A stretch of 32,247 bases of DNA from Smithellaceae bacterium (GCA_030690945.1 JAUYFM010000036.1:1-32247), one strand, 5' to 3'. Shown: positions 1-8,983, counted from the stretch's first letter. Notes: generated by a model from the letters alone, not told the origin. Translations and numbers: made by a program.

Positions 1-1
1 A

Positions 2-1552
2 TCCGCTGAGTTTAATAACTTTTTGAAAGCATCGCTTACGGCTTTTGCCGGTTCCCTGGACGATTGCGATATCTGGGCGATGATGAATGCCACGGAAGTA
101 AATATTAACTATCTTAAGATACCGATAGTTCCTAAGAAACAACTGGAAAATGTTATCTATTGGACCGCCAAAAAAGAAAATCCAATCGATGAAAAAAGCG
201 TAATTTTCGACTACGAAATGCAGGGTGAAATTACCGATCATGGTATTCCAAAATATTCCGTGATGGTTTATAGCGCGCCCAGGGCTGAAGTAGAGAAAGT
301 TAAAAACATTTTTTCGTCTGTCGGGATTCATCTCACCGGTATCACCATTGCGCCTTTTGCCATACAAAATATTTTCCGGACACAATGGATTACCGCCAGC
401 GAAACCACGTTTGCCAGCCTCTACATCGGCAATGAATTTTCGCGAATTGACATTTTCAGTAAAAATAATCTTGTAATGACGCGAGGTATTAAAACCGGGA
501 TCAGCAGCATGATGGAGGCAATCGATGAATCCATCGCTGAAGCTTTACCCGATAAGAGACCTGAGATGGAACGCGTTAAAAAAACACTGAATATTCTTTC
601 TGCCGATTCCGGGAAATTGTTAAAAGGTGAAGAAGGCGTCCATTGGACTAAAAACGGAATATTGGAGATGATCACTCCTGCGCTGGAGAGGTTGATCCGT
701 CAGATCGAAAGAACATTGGAATATTATACGGCATCAGTCGGTTATGAAAAAGTGGAGAAGGTCTATATTTCATCGGTCATGAATGTATTTTATGATTCCC
801 TGTTACAATATATCAGCGAACAACTTGGCACCAAAACTGAATTCTTTGATCCTTTTCAGGGAAAGAATGCTTCTGCATCCGGCGCATCCTTGTCTCTTGC
901 CCAAAGAGCATCGCTGATTCCGGTAATTGGGTTATCGTTATCGGACCGGAAGTACACGCCAAATGCCATCTTCACTTATGTGGAAAAAAAACAGGAGAGC
1001 AGAAGGAAGATGGTCCATCGCGGCATCTTTGCGACTTTCGCGGCCGCTTTGACTATTTGCCTTGTTATTCTGGTTTTTCAGGCGATTGAAGCAAGTCATT
1101 TGGGGGTTAAAAAGGAAAAACTGGAAAAAGAATTGTTGCTATTCAACCCTATGTTATCTAAGGATAAAATTAATATTCTTGCAGCAAACATAAAAATTAA
1201 GCATCAACTCAACCAGCAATATTTGCAGAAATACAAAGGGATGGCGCTCATCAGTGAATTGTCACTTCTGACGCCGGAAAATATCAAATTGATCAATCTC
1301 CGAATAGCCATTCCGGCCACAGGGGTTCAGGAACAAAAGAAAGATGCAGCCCAGAAAACAAAAGACGAAGGTGTTACTGTTGACGGAGTTATTCTGGGCG
1401 ATCGGAGTGAACTTGATGCACTTTTAGCACAATATATTATGAAATTGGAAAATTCACCCATTCTTCAAGGCGTAGCATTGCAAAAGAGCAGTGTAGTAAA
1501 ATTCAAGAAGAAAGAAATTCTTCAGTTCACCATAAACGCGAAAATAGGTTAG
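2..1552 (+). CDS. PilM-PilN fusion (MshI/GspL-like) pilus assembly protein, 5' partial
   Basis: This is the cytoplasmic actin-like PilM part of a type IV pilus inner-membrane platform joined to a PilN-like part. The reading frame is open to the window edge, so the true start lies upstream; a TTG at 23 is not a convincing start, and the N-terminal phosphate-1 motif expected in the PilM fold is missing. Counting from that TTG, about 330 residues resemble PilM. A single transmembrane segment follows near residues 337-357 (start GIFATFAAALTICLVILVF), then a periplasmic PilN-like coiled coil and ferredoxin-like region to residue 509. In most type IVa systems PilM and PilN are separate genes; the joined form is the arrangement of MshI-like or GspL-like proteins. 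The stop codon overlaps the next gene start, so the two are translationally coupled. Family assignment is from sequence pattern and gene order. Confidence 0.82.
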   Translation, partial: SAEFNNFLKASLTAFAGSLDDCDIWAMMNATEVNINYLKIPIVPKKQLENVIYWTAKKENPIDEKSVIFDYEMQGEITDHGIPKYSVMVYSAPRAEVEKVKNIFSSVGIHLTGITIAPFAIQNIFRTQWITASETTFASLYIGNEFSRIDIFSKNNLVMTRGIKTGISSMMEAIDESIAEALPDKRPEMERVKKTLNILSADSGKLLKGEEGVHWTKNGILEMITPALERLIRQIERTLEYYTASVGYEKVEKVYISSVMNVFYDSLLQYISEQLGTKTEFFDPFQGKNASASGASLSLAQRASLIPVIGLSLSDRKYTPNAIFTYVEKKQESRRKMVHRGIFATFAAALTICLVILVFQAIEASHLGVKKEKLEKELLLFNPMLSKDKINILAANIKIKHQLNQQYLQKYKGMALISELSLLTPENIKLINLRIAIPATGVQEQKKDAAQKTKDEGVTVDGVILGDRSELDALLAQYIMKLENSPILQGVALQKSSVVKFKKKEILQFTINAKIG

Positions 1553-2094
1553 TGATGATCAAGAAATTAAATCAGAGAATTCCGGCAAACAGCTTAAGCT
1601 ACGTGTTGATCTTTGGCGGGATTATCTTTCTTGTCGTTCTGTTGGGAATTATTCCTTTAAATCGCTATAATGCTAACCGTTCCCAGGATATCAAAGAAAT
1701 TCAAGCTCGAATTGATGAGCAAAAGGGGCTGGGAGGGCTCTATCAGTCATTAAAAATCGCCTCGGAAAAAAAAGAAAACCATGTTTTACCAAACCCCGCG
1801 AAAACAAGACTATCCAGGCAGGATGTAGACAAATTTCAGGATATTTTTCGCGCTGAGGCAGGGAAATCCGGTCTCATGACCATTTCTCTGACGCCGGATG
1901 TTAAAACTGTAGCCATTGGATCGCAAAATCTCCTCTACAATGTGACGATTAAAGGAGAGTTTGCCAATTTCCAGAAATTGTTAGTAAAATTAGGAGCTTT
2001 GTCTTATATTGATCAGATTGAGGAAATTAATATAAAGCAAAATAGTGATTCCATGGAGTTTAGACTGAAAATATGGATTGCCTTGGCCAATTAG
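1552..2094 (+). CDS. PilO-like (MshJ/GspM-like) pilus assembly protein
   Basis: This is a bitopic inner-membrane protein of 180 residues with a short basic cytoplasmic N-terminus, one membrane segment at about residues 16-36 and a predicted coiled coil at about 40-65. A compact periplasmic domain follows. This size and topology fit PilO/GspM/MshJ, which pairs with PilN in the pilus alignment complex linking the inner-membrane platform to the secretin. Sequence conservation in this family is weak, so the call rests mainly on position between the PilM-PilN fusion and the PilP-like gene. The start is GTG at 1552, one base inside the preceding TAG, or ATG at 1555; there is no strong Shine-Dalgarno sequence, which is usual for coupled translation. 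Confidence 0.72.
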   Translation: MMIKKLNQRIPANSLSYVLIFGGIIFLVVLLGIIPLNRYNANRSQDIKEIQARIDEQKGLGGLYQSLKIASEKKENHVLPNPAKTRLSRQDVDKFQDIFRAEAGKSGLMTISLTPDVKTVAIGSQNLLYNVTIKGEFANFQKLLVKLGALSYIDQIEEINIKQNSDSMEFRLKIWIALAN

Positions 2095-2109
2095 CCGGAC
2101 GCGGGAAAA

Positions 2110-2604
2110 ATGAAGAAATTAAATAAAAGACAAATCATTATTCTGGCGGTTGCCGCCTTGGCTGTCCTTTATGCGGCCTATGACCTGTTGATTGCCGGGT
2201 CGATGGGGGGAAAAACCAAAGTAGAAGCCAAGCCCGTTGAAATTGGATCTTTTGTCAACACGATCCGCAACGATTTAGCGAAGACTAAAACAGCCGGTGA
2301 TGATATCTACATTGCGACAAGAGCAGAGATGGAATGGAAGAGAAACCCGTTTTGGGAGAAAACCTCCTACCTTGAATTTGTTGGAAAAGAGACAAGTGGT
2401 GTGGTGACAGCAAAAATTATCTATTCCGGTTATGTTGAAGTTGAAGCAGGTCGTAAAAAAATGGCAATCATCAACGGTTGGGAATATGAGACAGGAGAAT
2501 CCCTTGATATTGAAGGTTATTGGTTAAAAAGCATATCACCTTCACGCGTTTTAATTGTCAATCGTAACACATTTAGTGAATTGTCTGTTCCGATACAAGA
2601 ATGA
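2110..2604 (+). CDS. PilP/MshK-like pilus assembly protein
   Basis: This is a small protein of 164 residues with a lysine-rich N-terminus, one membrane segment at about residues 8-29 and a periplasmic domain. The C-terminal part (from about residue 80) has the alternating beta pattern and the glycine-rich turn of the PilP/GspC HR domain, which contacts the N-domain of the secretin. PilP proteins are often lipoproteins; this one has no lipobox and instead looks anchored by an uncleaved membrane helix, closer to GspC or MshK. It sits 15 bases after the PilO-like gene and just before the secretin, the expected place for this role. The upstream GGGA at 2103-2106 is a weak ribosome site. Homology is too low to be sure by eye, so context carries much of the call. 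Confidence 0.66.
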   Translation: MKKLNKRQIIILAVAALAVLYAAYDLLIAGSMGGKTKVEAKPVEIGSFVNTIRNDLAKTKTAGDDIYIATRAEMEWKRNPFWEKTSYLEFVGKETSGVVTAKIIYSGYVEVEAGRKKMAIINGWEYETGESLDIEGYWLKSISPSRVLIVNRNTFSELSVPIQE

Positions 2605-2615
2605 AACTAAGACAT

Positions 2616-2631
2616 GGAGGATATTGCCTTG
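2616..2631 (+). promoter_or_regulatory. Shine-Dalgarno GGAGG and TTG start of the secretin gene
   Basis: GGAGG at 2616-2620 is followed by eight bases and then an in-frame TTG at 2629. The longer ATG at 2614 overlaps this ribosome site and has no ribosome site of its own. Starting at TTG gives a clean lipoprotein signal peptide, which supports the choice. Confidence 0.7.
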
Positions 2632-4137
2632 ACGCTAAGTGCAAACCATATAAAAATCGATAAAATAATGATGTGCTTTTTGATGTTGATATTCTTTGTC
2701 GGCTGTTCGGGAGATCTCCAAAGCACAAAGAAAGATCCTTTTTTTGAAAAATGGGACACGATGGCGGACAATTCCCAGGGGCATTCTCCTGAAGCCAAGC
2801 CCAAAAAGATCGACTTGATGATTTCACCAAGTAAAAAAGCGCAGACAGCTGCGACAATGGAAGAGACATCTCAAAAACTGCCGACCAAGCCGATTAATCT
2901 TACCATGCGTCAGGCAGACCTCAAGGCGGTCTTACGCGCGATGGCGAGGTCCGTTAATTGTAATCTGTTGGTCAAAAATGACTTAAAAGGAGATGTCAGT
3001 GTCGATTTTCGTTCTGTCCCCTGGGATCAGGCCTTTACCGGATTATTGAAAACACATGGTTTATCCTATGTTTGGGAAGGCAAGATCATTCGGGTCATGA
3101 CGATTGAAGATATTGAACAGGAATTAAAGCAAAAAGTACAACTGCGTGATATTCAATGGGTCGAACCTTTGATGAACCCGGTGGTTGTTAAGATTGATTA
3201 TGCCGATTCCGAGAAACTCGCAAAGACGCTGCAAGATTTTCTGACCAAGGATAAAGACGGGAAAACGCGTGGATCCGTTACACGTGATGAACATAGTAAT
3301 TCGCTGGTCATTTCCGCGAACTCTCAGGATCTGGCACGAATGATTCCGATTATTGAAAAAATTGATAAGCCCACGCCACAGATATTAATTAAGGCCAATA
3401 TTGTGGAAACATCGAAAAATGTTGCCCGCGATTTAGGAATTTTGTGGGGTGGAAAGTATAATACGGGCGATGCTACAGCGACGGGCGGTAGCAGTGCTCC
3501 TGTGGGATTAGGAGGCAGCGGATTAGGGATGAACTTCCCGGCTGCTTTAGGAGGAGCTACCACTCCTCTGGGTTCTTTAGCTCTGCTGTTCGGAACGGTT
3601 GGCGGGAATTTATTAGAGGTGCAATTGCAGGCTTTGCAGAGTGACAGCAAGCTAAACATTCTTTCCAGTCCCTCGATAACCACATTGGATAATCAGAAAG
3701 CTTTTACGGAAAATGGCGCCAAAGTTCCATACGCTACCTTGGATACAAGCGTTACGCCACCCACTAGAGTGATTAAGTTTGAAGATGTTGTGCTACGCTT
3801 GGAAATTACACCGCATGTGATTGATGGTAAAAACCTGAAAATGACAATATTGGTAAAAAAAGACGAAGTGGATCCAGTAAATAAACTTACGGATGGCACC
3901 CCATTTATCATCAAGAAACAAACACAAACCGTTTTGATTGTAAAAGATGGAGAAACAATCGTTATTTCCGGTTTAACGAAAAATACAAACTCCTTTGGAG
4001 ACAAAGGATTGCCGTTGTTCAAAGACGTTCCTGTGTTGGGATATCTTTTTAAAGCGGACAGCAAGAGCGACGCGATGGAAGAAGTGTTGATTTTTATCAC
4101 ACCGACTATTTTGCAGACAGCCAGCGTTGAAAAATAG
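2629..4137 (+). CDS. mshL: Outer-membrane secretin, MshL/PilQ type lipoprotein
   Basis: This is the outer-membrane channel through which the pilus fibre leaves the cell. From the TTG start it has 502 residues. A lipoprotein signal with a basic N-region and hydrophobic core ends in a lipobox, FVGC, with lipidated Cys at residue 26. A secretin/TonB short N-terminal domain follows at about 85-150, then an N1-type domain at about 165-255. The C-terminal secretin domain has a Gly/Ala/Leu-rich gate segment near 285-325, the conserved ILSSPSITTLDNQKA stretch near 345, and the closing motif GLPLFKDVPVLGYLF near 470. A lipidated secretin of this length, followed by an ExeA-like ATPase, matches MshL of MSHA pili better than the longer, AMIN-domain PilQ of type IVa pili. 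It lies between the PilP-like gene and the ATPase, all on the same strand. Confidence 0.9.
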   Translation: MTLSANHIKIDKIMMCFLMLIFFVGCSGDLQSTKKDPFFEKWDTMADNSQGHSPEAKPKKIDLMISPSKKAQTAATMEETSQKLPTKPINLTMRQADLKAVLRAMARSVNCNLLVKNDLKGDVSVDFRSVPWDQAFTGLLKTHGLSYVWEGKIIRVMTIEDIEQELKQKVQLRDIQWVEPLMNPVVVKIDYADSEKLAKTLQDFLTKDKDGKTRGSVTRDEHSNSLVISANSQDLARMIPIIEKIDKPTPQILIKANIVETSKNVARDLGILWGGKYNTGDATATGGSSAPVGLGGSGLGMNFPAALGGATTPLGSLALLFGTVGGNLLEVQLQALQSDSKLNILSSPSITTLDNQKAFTENGAKVPYATLDTSVTPPTRVIKFEDVVLRLEITPHVIDGKNLKMTILVKKDEVDPVNKLTDGTPFIIKKQTQTVLIVKDGETIVISGLTKNTNSFGDKGLPLFKDVPVLGYLFKADSKSDAMEEVLIFITPTILQTASVEK

Positions 4138-4210
4138 TTTTCCGGCAAATCTTCAGGATAAAGATGAATCCAGGCAAACCTGCAACAACCGATAAGGATA
4201 TGTCTGAAAA

Positions 4211-5878
4211 ATGGAATATTTCAATCTTCTGCAATTTAAAAAAGAACCTTTTTCCAACTCCCCGGAACCGGAGTTTCTTTTTACGTCACCTCAGCATAAC
4301 ACCTGCCTGCAAGGGCTCGAACTGGCGGTTCGTTTAAGACGTGGTCTGAATATTGTAATTGGCGCAGTCGGTACGGGAAAAACAACACTGTGCCGCAAAT
4401 TCATCCAGGATTTATCTGCGCCTGCCGAGAGTGATTCATCAAATATTGAAACCTTTCTTTTGTTAGATCCGGCGGCAGAAAGCCGGCTTTCGTTTGTTAA
4501 AGCGGTTGCCTCTGTTTTGGGGATTTCGGATATTTCCGGCGATGATCAGGAGTGGCAAATAAAAGAGAAAATTAAAAGATTTCTTTTTGAACAAGGCGTG
4601 CAAGATCAAAAAAATATCGTTCTGATCATTGACGAAGGACAAAAAATTCCTGACGATTGTCTGGAAATCCTCCGGGAATTTTTAAATTACGAGACCAACA
4701 GCTTTAAGCTATTGCAAATTGTCATTTTCGCTCAGCCGGAATTTCGCAAAAGCCTTGCTGCGAGAGCTAATCTTCTTGATCGGGTCAACTACTTATATCA
4801 TCTTCAGCCGCTTTCTTTTTGGCAAACGAGGGCGATGATTAAGCATCGGATTTCATTTGCCAGCCAGGATCCGGCGCGTCATTCTCTTTTAACATTCAGC
4901 GGAATGCTTGCCGTCTATGTAGCTACGGCCGGGTATCCTCGTAAAGTTGTTTCGCTTTGTCATCAGATTTTACTCATGCTGATTATTAGCGGTAAAAGCA
5001 AAGCCGGCTGGTTTCTGGTGAGAAATTGTGTAAGTAAGACGAACGGGCGGACATTTAGGCGATTCACATGGGTGACGCTGAGCTTCCTGATGTTGGCTGT
5101 CTTGCTTATTTCCACTGTTTTTTATTTGAATGAACCAAAGAATCATGGCAATCAGATTCAAAAGCAGCGCGTCTTATCGAGTATTGACAGCTATAAAGGA
5201 GAACCTTTCAGTCCACCTCCCGCAGAGCTGGACAGTGTTCAAACTTCCGAGAAAATAACACCTCCCGCAGAGCCGGACCGTGTTAAAACTTCTGATAAAA
5301 TACTACCTCTCGTAGAGATGGATGTTGTTAAAACATCTGAGAAAATAACACCTCCCGCAAAGATGAATAGTAATAAAATTTCCGAGAAAATACCTGATTA
5401 TCTTGGCAAAATAGCATTCAAAAAAAGAATGACCATCTGGCAAGTCCTCCACATTGTTTACGGAGAGTTCAATGCAGATATCAAACGGTTGTTCATTGCC
5501 GCCAATCCCCAGATAAAAAACGTTGATTACGTCCACGCAGGTGCCGTGATTCAAGTACCCTCCATACAGGAGAAAGCCCAGCCACTGAAGAAGAACACGA
5601 TTATTGTTTCGCTGGAGAACGGTAAAGAGCTGGAGACCATCTATTATTCATTCATTGAAAAAAAAGATATGGTCAATATGCCCGCCCTGCTGCTTCTTTC
5701 TTTCTGGAACAAACGGGAAGGCAAACAATTCTCGATTGCCCTGGATGAGCGCTTTACGAGTATTGAAGCGGCCAGAGATGCTATTCGCCGCTTACCAGCA
5801 GAACTTGCCGCCTCTGCTCAAATATTATCGCAATGGGATGGCGACATTGTTTTTTTTAACAAAAGGTTTTTACAGTAA
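4211..5878 (+). CDS. ExeA/MshM-like AAA ATPase with periplasmic LysM-like and SPOR-like regions
   Basis: The N-terminal half (about residues 1-275) is an ExeA/GspA-type AAA ATPase: Walker A GAVGTGKTT at 51-59, Walker B IVLIIDEGQ at 136-144, and a sensor region ending with the AGYPRKV stretch. A transmembrane helix spans about 286-306. Then come four tandem 15-residue Pro/Glu/Lys-rich units (336-395), a LysM-like segment (about 403-455, with the NPQIKN turn) and a C-terminal domain (about 464-555) of SPOR-like beta/alpha pattern. ExeA-type ATPases help insert or multimerise the secretin through peptidoglycan, and LysM and SPOR regions bind peptidoglycan, so a role in placing the secretin in the wall is likely. 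MshM is normally shorter and followed by a separate MshN; here the periplasmic part is in the same chain. The ATG start has only a weak, distant AAGGAT upstream. Confidence 0.8.
   Translation: MEYFNLLQFKKEPFSNSPEPEFLFTSPQHNTCLQGLELAVRLRRGLNIVIGAVGTGKTTLCRKFIQDLSAPAESDSSNIETFLLLDPAAESRLSFVKAVASVLGISDISGDDQEWQIKEKIKRFLFEQGVQDQKNIVLIIDEGQKIPDDCLEILREFLNYETNSFKLLQIVIFAQPEFRKSLAARANLLDRVNYLYHLQPLSFWQTRAMIKHRISFASQDPARHSLLTFSGMLAVYVATAGYPRKVVSLCHQILLMLIISGKSKAGWFLVRNCVSKTNGRTFRRFTWVTLSFLMLAVLLISTVFYLNEPKNHGNQIQKQRVLSSIDSYKGEPFSPPPAELDSVQTSEKITPPAEPDRVKTSDKILPLVEMDVVKTSEKITPPAKMNSNKISEKIPDYLGKIAFKKRMTIWQVLHIVYGEFNADIKRLFIAANPQIKNVDYVHAGAVIQVPSIQEKAQPLKKNTIIVSLENGKELETIYYSFIEKKDMVNMPALLLLSFWNKREGKQFSIALDERFTSIEAARDAIRRLPAELAASAQILSQWDGDIVFFNKRFLQ
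5216..5395 (+). repeat. Four tandem 45-bp coding repeats in the ExeA-like ATPase gene
   Basis: Four directly adjacent, in-frame 45-base units encode variants of a 15-residue unit that begins PPAE or a variant and ends SEKIT or SDKIL. Unit starts are at 5216, 5261, 5306 and 5351. Units 1 and 2 are closest to each other; unit 4 is the most diverged. The encoded segment is a flexible periplasmic linker between the membrane helix and the LysM-like part. Length differences between strains would be expected from slippage. Confidence 0.9.
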
Positions 5879-5906
5879 CTGAGAAAAACTCGTCCCGGAG
5901 GTTTGA

Positions 5907-7625
5907 ATGCAGATCAAAAAACGCATAGGTGAAATGCTGGTTGAAAACGGTCTTATTACGGAAGATCTTCTGCAGCAGGCCCTTATTGATCAAAGGAAAG
6001 CCGGTTTAAAGCTGGGTCAATATCTCACGCGTCAGGGGATTGTCAACGAACAGCAGATTATTGATATGTTGAGCCAGCAACTCAAGATTGCCAAATATCA
6101 TCCCGATGATTATCCGCTGGATATCGAATTGATCCGCTATATTCCCATCGAAATTGCGCAGAAATATCAAATTGCGCCCCTCAGGAAAAAAGGAAGGCTT
6201 CTGACCATAGCCATTGTTGACCCTCTGGATATCAACGCGCTGGATTACATAGAAGTTCTGACCAACTCTGAAGTAGAACCCGTGGTCTGTTCGGAAAGAG
6301 AGCTTGGTCAGCTGATCAGCTCTCTCTATGGCTCGCAGTCCGGTCTGGGCAGCATCATGGAAAGCATGGAAAGCATGGAAATCAACGAAGGCCAGGAAGA
6401 AGCTGCTGCGGATGATAATAAAGAAGAAGTGCAGGTGGCAGCCCTGCAGGACATGGCGGGTGAAGCGCCGGTTGTTCGTCTGGCTAATTCCATCTTTGCG
6501 CAGGCTATCCGGGACGGCGCCAGCGACGTCCATATCAGTCCACAGCACAATACCGTTCAAATGCGTTTTCGTATTGACGGCAAGATGATCGAAGTTCCGT
6601 CACCTCCCAAAACATTGTTCCTGCCCATTGTTGCCCGCATCAAAATACTGGCCAATATGGATATTACGATGTCTCGAGTCCCTCAGGACGGACGGTTTAC
6701 CCTGAAAATGAACGATAAGGAAATCAACGTGAGGGTTTCCGTAATTCCAACCATATACGGAGAAAATCTTGTTTTGCGCCTGTTGGACATGAGTGGTGGA
6801 ATATATACACTGGATCGCCTGGGCATGATTCCTTCGGATAGGGAAAAGATAGAAGTAATGAGCGGAAAACCTTATGGATTAATTTTGAGCACCGGTCCGA
6901 CCGGCAGCGGAAAAAGCACAAGCCTTTATGCTATTCTTAATTCCATTAACAAACCGGATATCAACATCATGACACTGGAAGATCCCGTTGAATACCGGGT
7001 TAGCAATGTCCGCCAGGTTCAGTTAAACAGGAAAGCCGGAATGACTTTTGCCAGTGGATTGCGATCCATTCTCCGTCAGGACCCGGATGTGATTATGGTT
7101 GGTGAAATCCGCGATTCGGAAACAGCGGTCATTGCCGTGCAGGCGGCTCAAACCGGGCACCGTGTTTTAAGCACAATCCATACAAACGATGCTGCCGGGG
7201 CCATAACCCGTTTCATTGACATGGGAATTGAACCTTTTTTGATTTCCTCGGTCCTGCTGGTTTCCTTTGCCCAAAGATTGTTGCGGACAGTATGTCCCTA
7301 TTGTAAAGAATCATATCAACCTTCCCAAAGCGCTTTAGCTGCTCTGCGCATTACTGTGGAAGAAGCCAAAAATGCCAATTTCCAGCGGGGCAAAGGCTGC
7401 TACCAATGCAAAAACACAGGTTATAAAGGAAGAACGGGACTTTTTGAAGTTCTGGTGAATGACGATATGGTCCAGGATATGATCCTGAAGAGATATACAA
7501 ATCAGGCAATTACAAAAGCTGCAGTGGATGCAGGCACGTTAAGGACGCTTAGAGAAGATGCCGCCGCTAAGGTAATGAATGGAATTACCACGCTGGAAGA
7601 GGCGGCCTCGGCTGTTATGATCTGA
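5907..7625 (+). CDS. mshE: Pilus extension ATPase, MshE/PilB type, with MshEN c-di-GMP motifs
   Basis: This is the hexameric ATPase that powers pilus polymerisation at the inner membrane. Of 572 residues, the first ~60 hold two 24-residue motifs (R6-Q29 and K35-Q58) separated by five residues. Each has the conserved (R/K)-(I/L)-G start, Gly at position 10, and Leu/Gln at the end, which is the MshEN pattern known to bind c-di-GMP. The core has Walker A GPTGSGKST at 330-338, an Asp box after it, Walker B with VIMVGEIRD at 395-403, and two CxxC pairs (C463/C466 and C498/C501) forming the zinc site typical of GspE/PilB. GGAG at 5897-5900 is a good ribosome site for the ATG. The next gene follows after 11 bases. 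No PilT retraction ATPase is seen in the window. Confidence 0.93.
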   Translation: MQIKKRIGEMLVENGLITEDLLQQALIDQRKAGLKLGQYLTRQGIVNEQQIIDMLSQQLKIAKYHPDDYPLDIELIRYIPIEIAQKYQIAPLRKKGRLLTIAIVDPLDINALDYIEVLTNSEVEPVVCSERELGQLISSLYGSQSGLGSIMESMESMEINEGQEEAAADDNKEEVQVAALQDMAGEAPVVRLANSIFAQAIRDGASDVHISPQHNTVQMRFRIDGKMIEVPSPPKTLFLPIVARIKILANMDITMSRVPQDGRFTLKMNDKEINVRVSVIPTIYGENLVLRLLDMSGGIYTLDRLGMIPSDREKIEVMSGKPYGLILSTGPTGSGKSTSLYAILNSINKPDINIMTLEDPVEYRVSNVRQVQLNRKAGMTFASGLRSILRQDPDVIMVGEIRDSETAVIAVQAAQTGHRVLSTIHTNDAAGAITRFIDMGIEPFLISSVLLVSFAQRLLRTVCPYCKESYQPSQSALAALRITVEEAKNANFQRGKGCYQCKNTGYKGRTGLFEVLVNDDMVQDMILKRYTNQAITKAAVDAGTLRTLREDAAAKVMNGITTLEEAASAVMI

Positions 7626-7636
7626 GGTGAAAAAAT

Positions 7637-8857
7637 ATGGCTGATTATATTTATTCGGCAATCAATGAAACGGGTAACACTGTTTCCGGTTCGATAGAAG
7701 CGGAGACAGAGGACATGGTTAATTCCATATTAGCTTCCCGCAATTTGATCCCAATCAAAATCGTAATCGAAGACAAGAACAAAATCAGTATTTCATCACT
7801 GATGTCATTTAACTTTGGCGGCTCGGTTAAAACAAAAGATTTAATCCTCTTTACAAAACAATTCCGTTCTATGATGCAGGCCGGTGTCCCTATCATCAGG
7901 TTACTGCAGGTTCTGGAGAACCAGACACAGGACAAAACACTCAAAAGAGTCGTTACGGCAATTAGCCATGACGTCAAGGATGGTTTAACGCTTCATGCGG
8001 CCATGAAGAAATTCCCATCCATTTTTTCGCCTCTTTTTCTCAGCATGATCAATGCAGGCGAAGTGAGTGGTTCTGTTCCCGAAATCCTCGGCCGTCTGAT
8101 CGATATTATCGAACATGAAGCCAAAATAAAATCGGATATTAAATCTGCCCTGCAATATCCGATTACGGTCTTAATCGCTCTGGGCGTCGCTTTTTTTGTC
8201 CTCCTGACTTTTGTCATCCCCAAGTTTGTTGACATATTTGCCAAAGCGGGGATCGCACTGCCCCTACCGACCAAAATTGCCATGTTTCTTTATCAGGGAT
8301 TGGCCAATTACTGGTATATTATTATTATTGCTCTGGTGGCCTTGATCGTCGGTTTGCGGTACTATTTTAAAACCGTGGACGGGCGCTACTTGCTTGATGC
8401 TTTTTTTCTGAAAATGCCGCTTTTCGGTCCCTTGTTTCAGAAAGCGGCAATGTCTCGATTTGCCAGTATTTTTGCCATAATGCAGGCCAGCGGTGTTCCT
8501 GTGATGAAAACAATGGAAGTTATCTCCGATACAATCGGCAATACGGCAATTTCCCGTGAATTCGACCGTGTCCGTGAACGGATACAAGAAGGGCAGGGAA
8601 TTTCCGGGCCGCTTAGTTCGGCAAAATACTTTACCCCGATGGTCGTGGACATGGTCGCCATTGGCGAAGAATCAGGCAATATTGAAGACATGATGCGGCA
8701 GGTATCTGTGCACTATGACGATGAAGTCAGCTATGCGGTGAAGGGTCTTTCCGATGCTATTGGTCCGATTTTAATGGTTGGCCTGGCGGCGGTAGTCGGT
8801 TTTTTTGCCATGGCTATCTTTTTGCCCATGTGGGATATGACGAAGATGGTTAAATAG
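7637..8857 (+). CDS. mshG: Pilus inner-membrane platform protein, PilC/GspF/MshG
   Basis: This is a polytopic platform protein on which the extension ATPase acts to move pilins from the membrane into the fibre. Its 406 residues match the family length. Two GspF cytoplasmic helical domains are visible (about 70-192 and 272-395), both with the repeated pattern of a phenylalanine-rich start and a conserved G-E-x-S-G motif: GEVSGSVP at 141-148 and GEESGNIE in the second copy. Membrane segments lie near 175-197, 224-242 and 376-396. Translation follows the ATPase gene with a GAGGTG ribosome site. The gene is followed by a 126-base gap and then the pilin. Confidence 0.93.
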   Translation: MADYIYSAINETGNTVSGSIEAETEDMVNSILASRNLIPIKIVIEDKNKISISSLMSFNFGGSVKTKDLILFTKQFRSMMQAGVPIIRLLQVLENQTQDKTLKRVVTAISHDVKDGLTLHAAMKKFPSIFSPLFLSMINAGEVSGSVPEILGRLIDIIEHEAKIKSDIKSALQYPITVLIALGVAFFVLLTFVIPKFVDIFAKAGIALPLPTKIAMFLYQGLANYWYIIIIALVALIVGLRYYFKTVDGRYLLDAFFLKMPLFGPLFQKAAMSRFASIFAIMQASGVPVMKTMEVISDTIGNTAISREFDRVRERIQEGQGISGPLSSAKYFTPMVVDMVAIGEESGNIEDMMRQVSVHYDDEVSYAVKGLSDAIGPILMVGLAAVVGFFAMAIFLPMWDMTKMVK

Positions 8858-8983
8858 TTAGACATGGAATAAATATAATTTACCTATTTCGATAACTATG
8901 GTATATAAATGACGGCCATGGGTATGAAGTGATTAAACAAGAAAATGAGAAAAGCATCAAAATTAACAGTTAGGAGGAAGAAA

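Noticed and set aside
5216-5395. Regular 45-base repeats that could suggest a CRISPR or intergenic repeat array
   Set aside because: The units are directly adjacent with no unique spacers, keep one reading frame and lie within the ATPase gene.
6006-6560. Long minus-strand open frame (184 codons) opposite the extension ATPase gene
   Set aside because: It is antisense to the conserved MshE/PilB coding sequence, has low-complexity His/Phe-rich translation and no start signals.
8858-8983. Sigma-54 promoter upstream of the pilin, as in many pilA genes
   Set aside because: No GG-N10-GC pair with the right flanks was found; a TATAAT at 8874-8879 has no -35 at suitable spacing, so no promoter is called.
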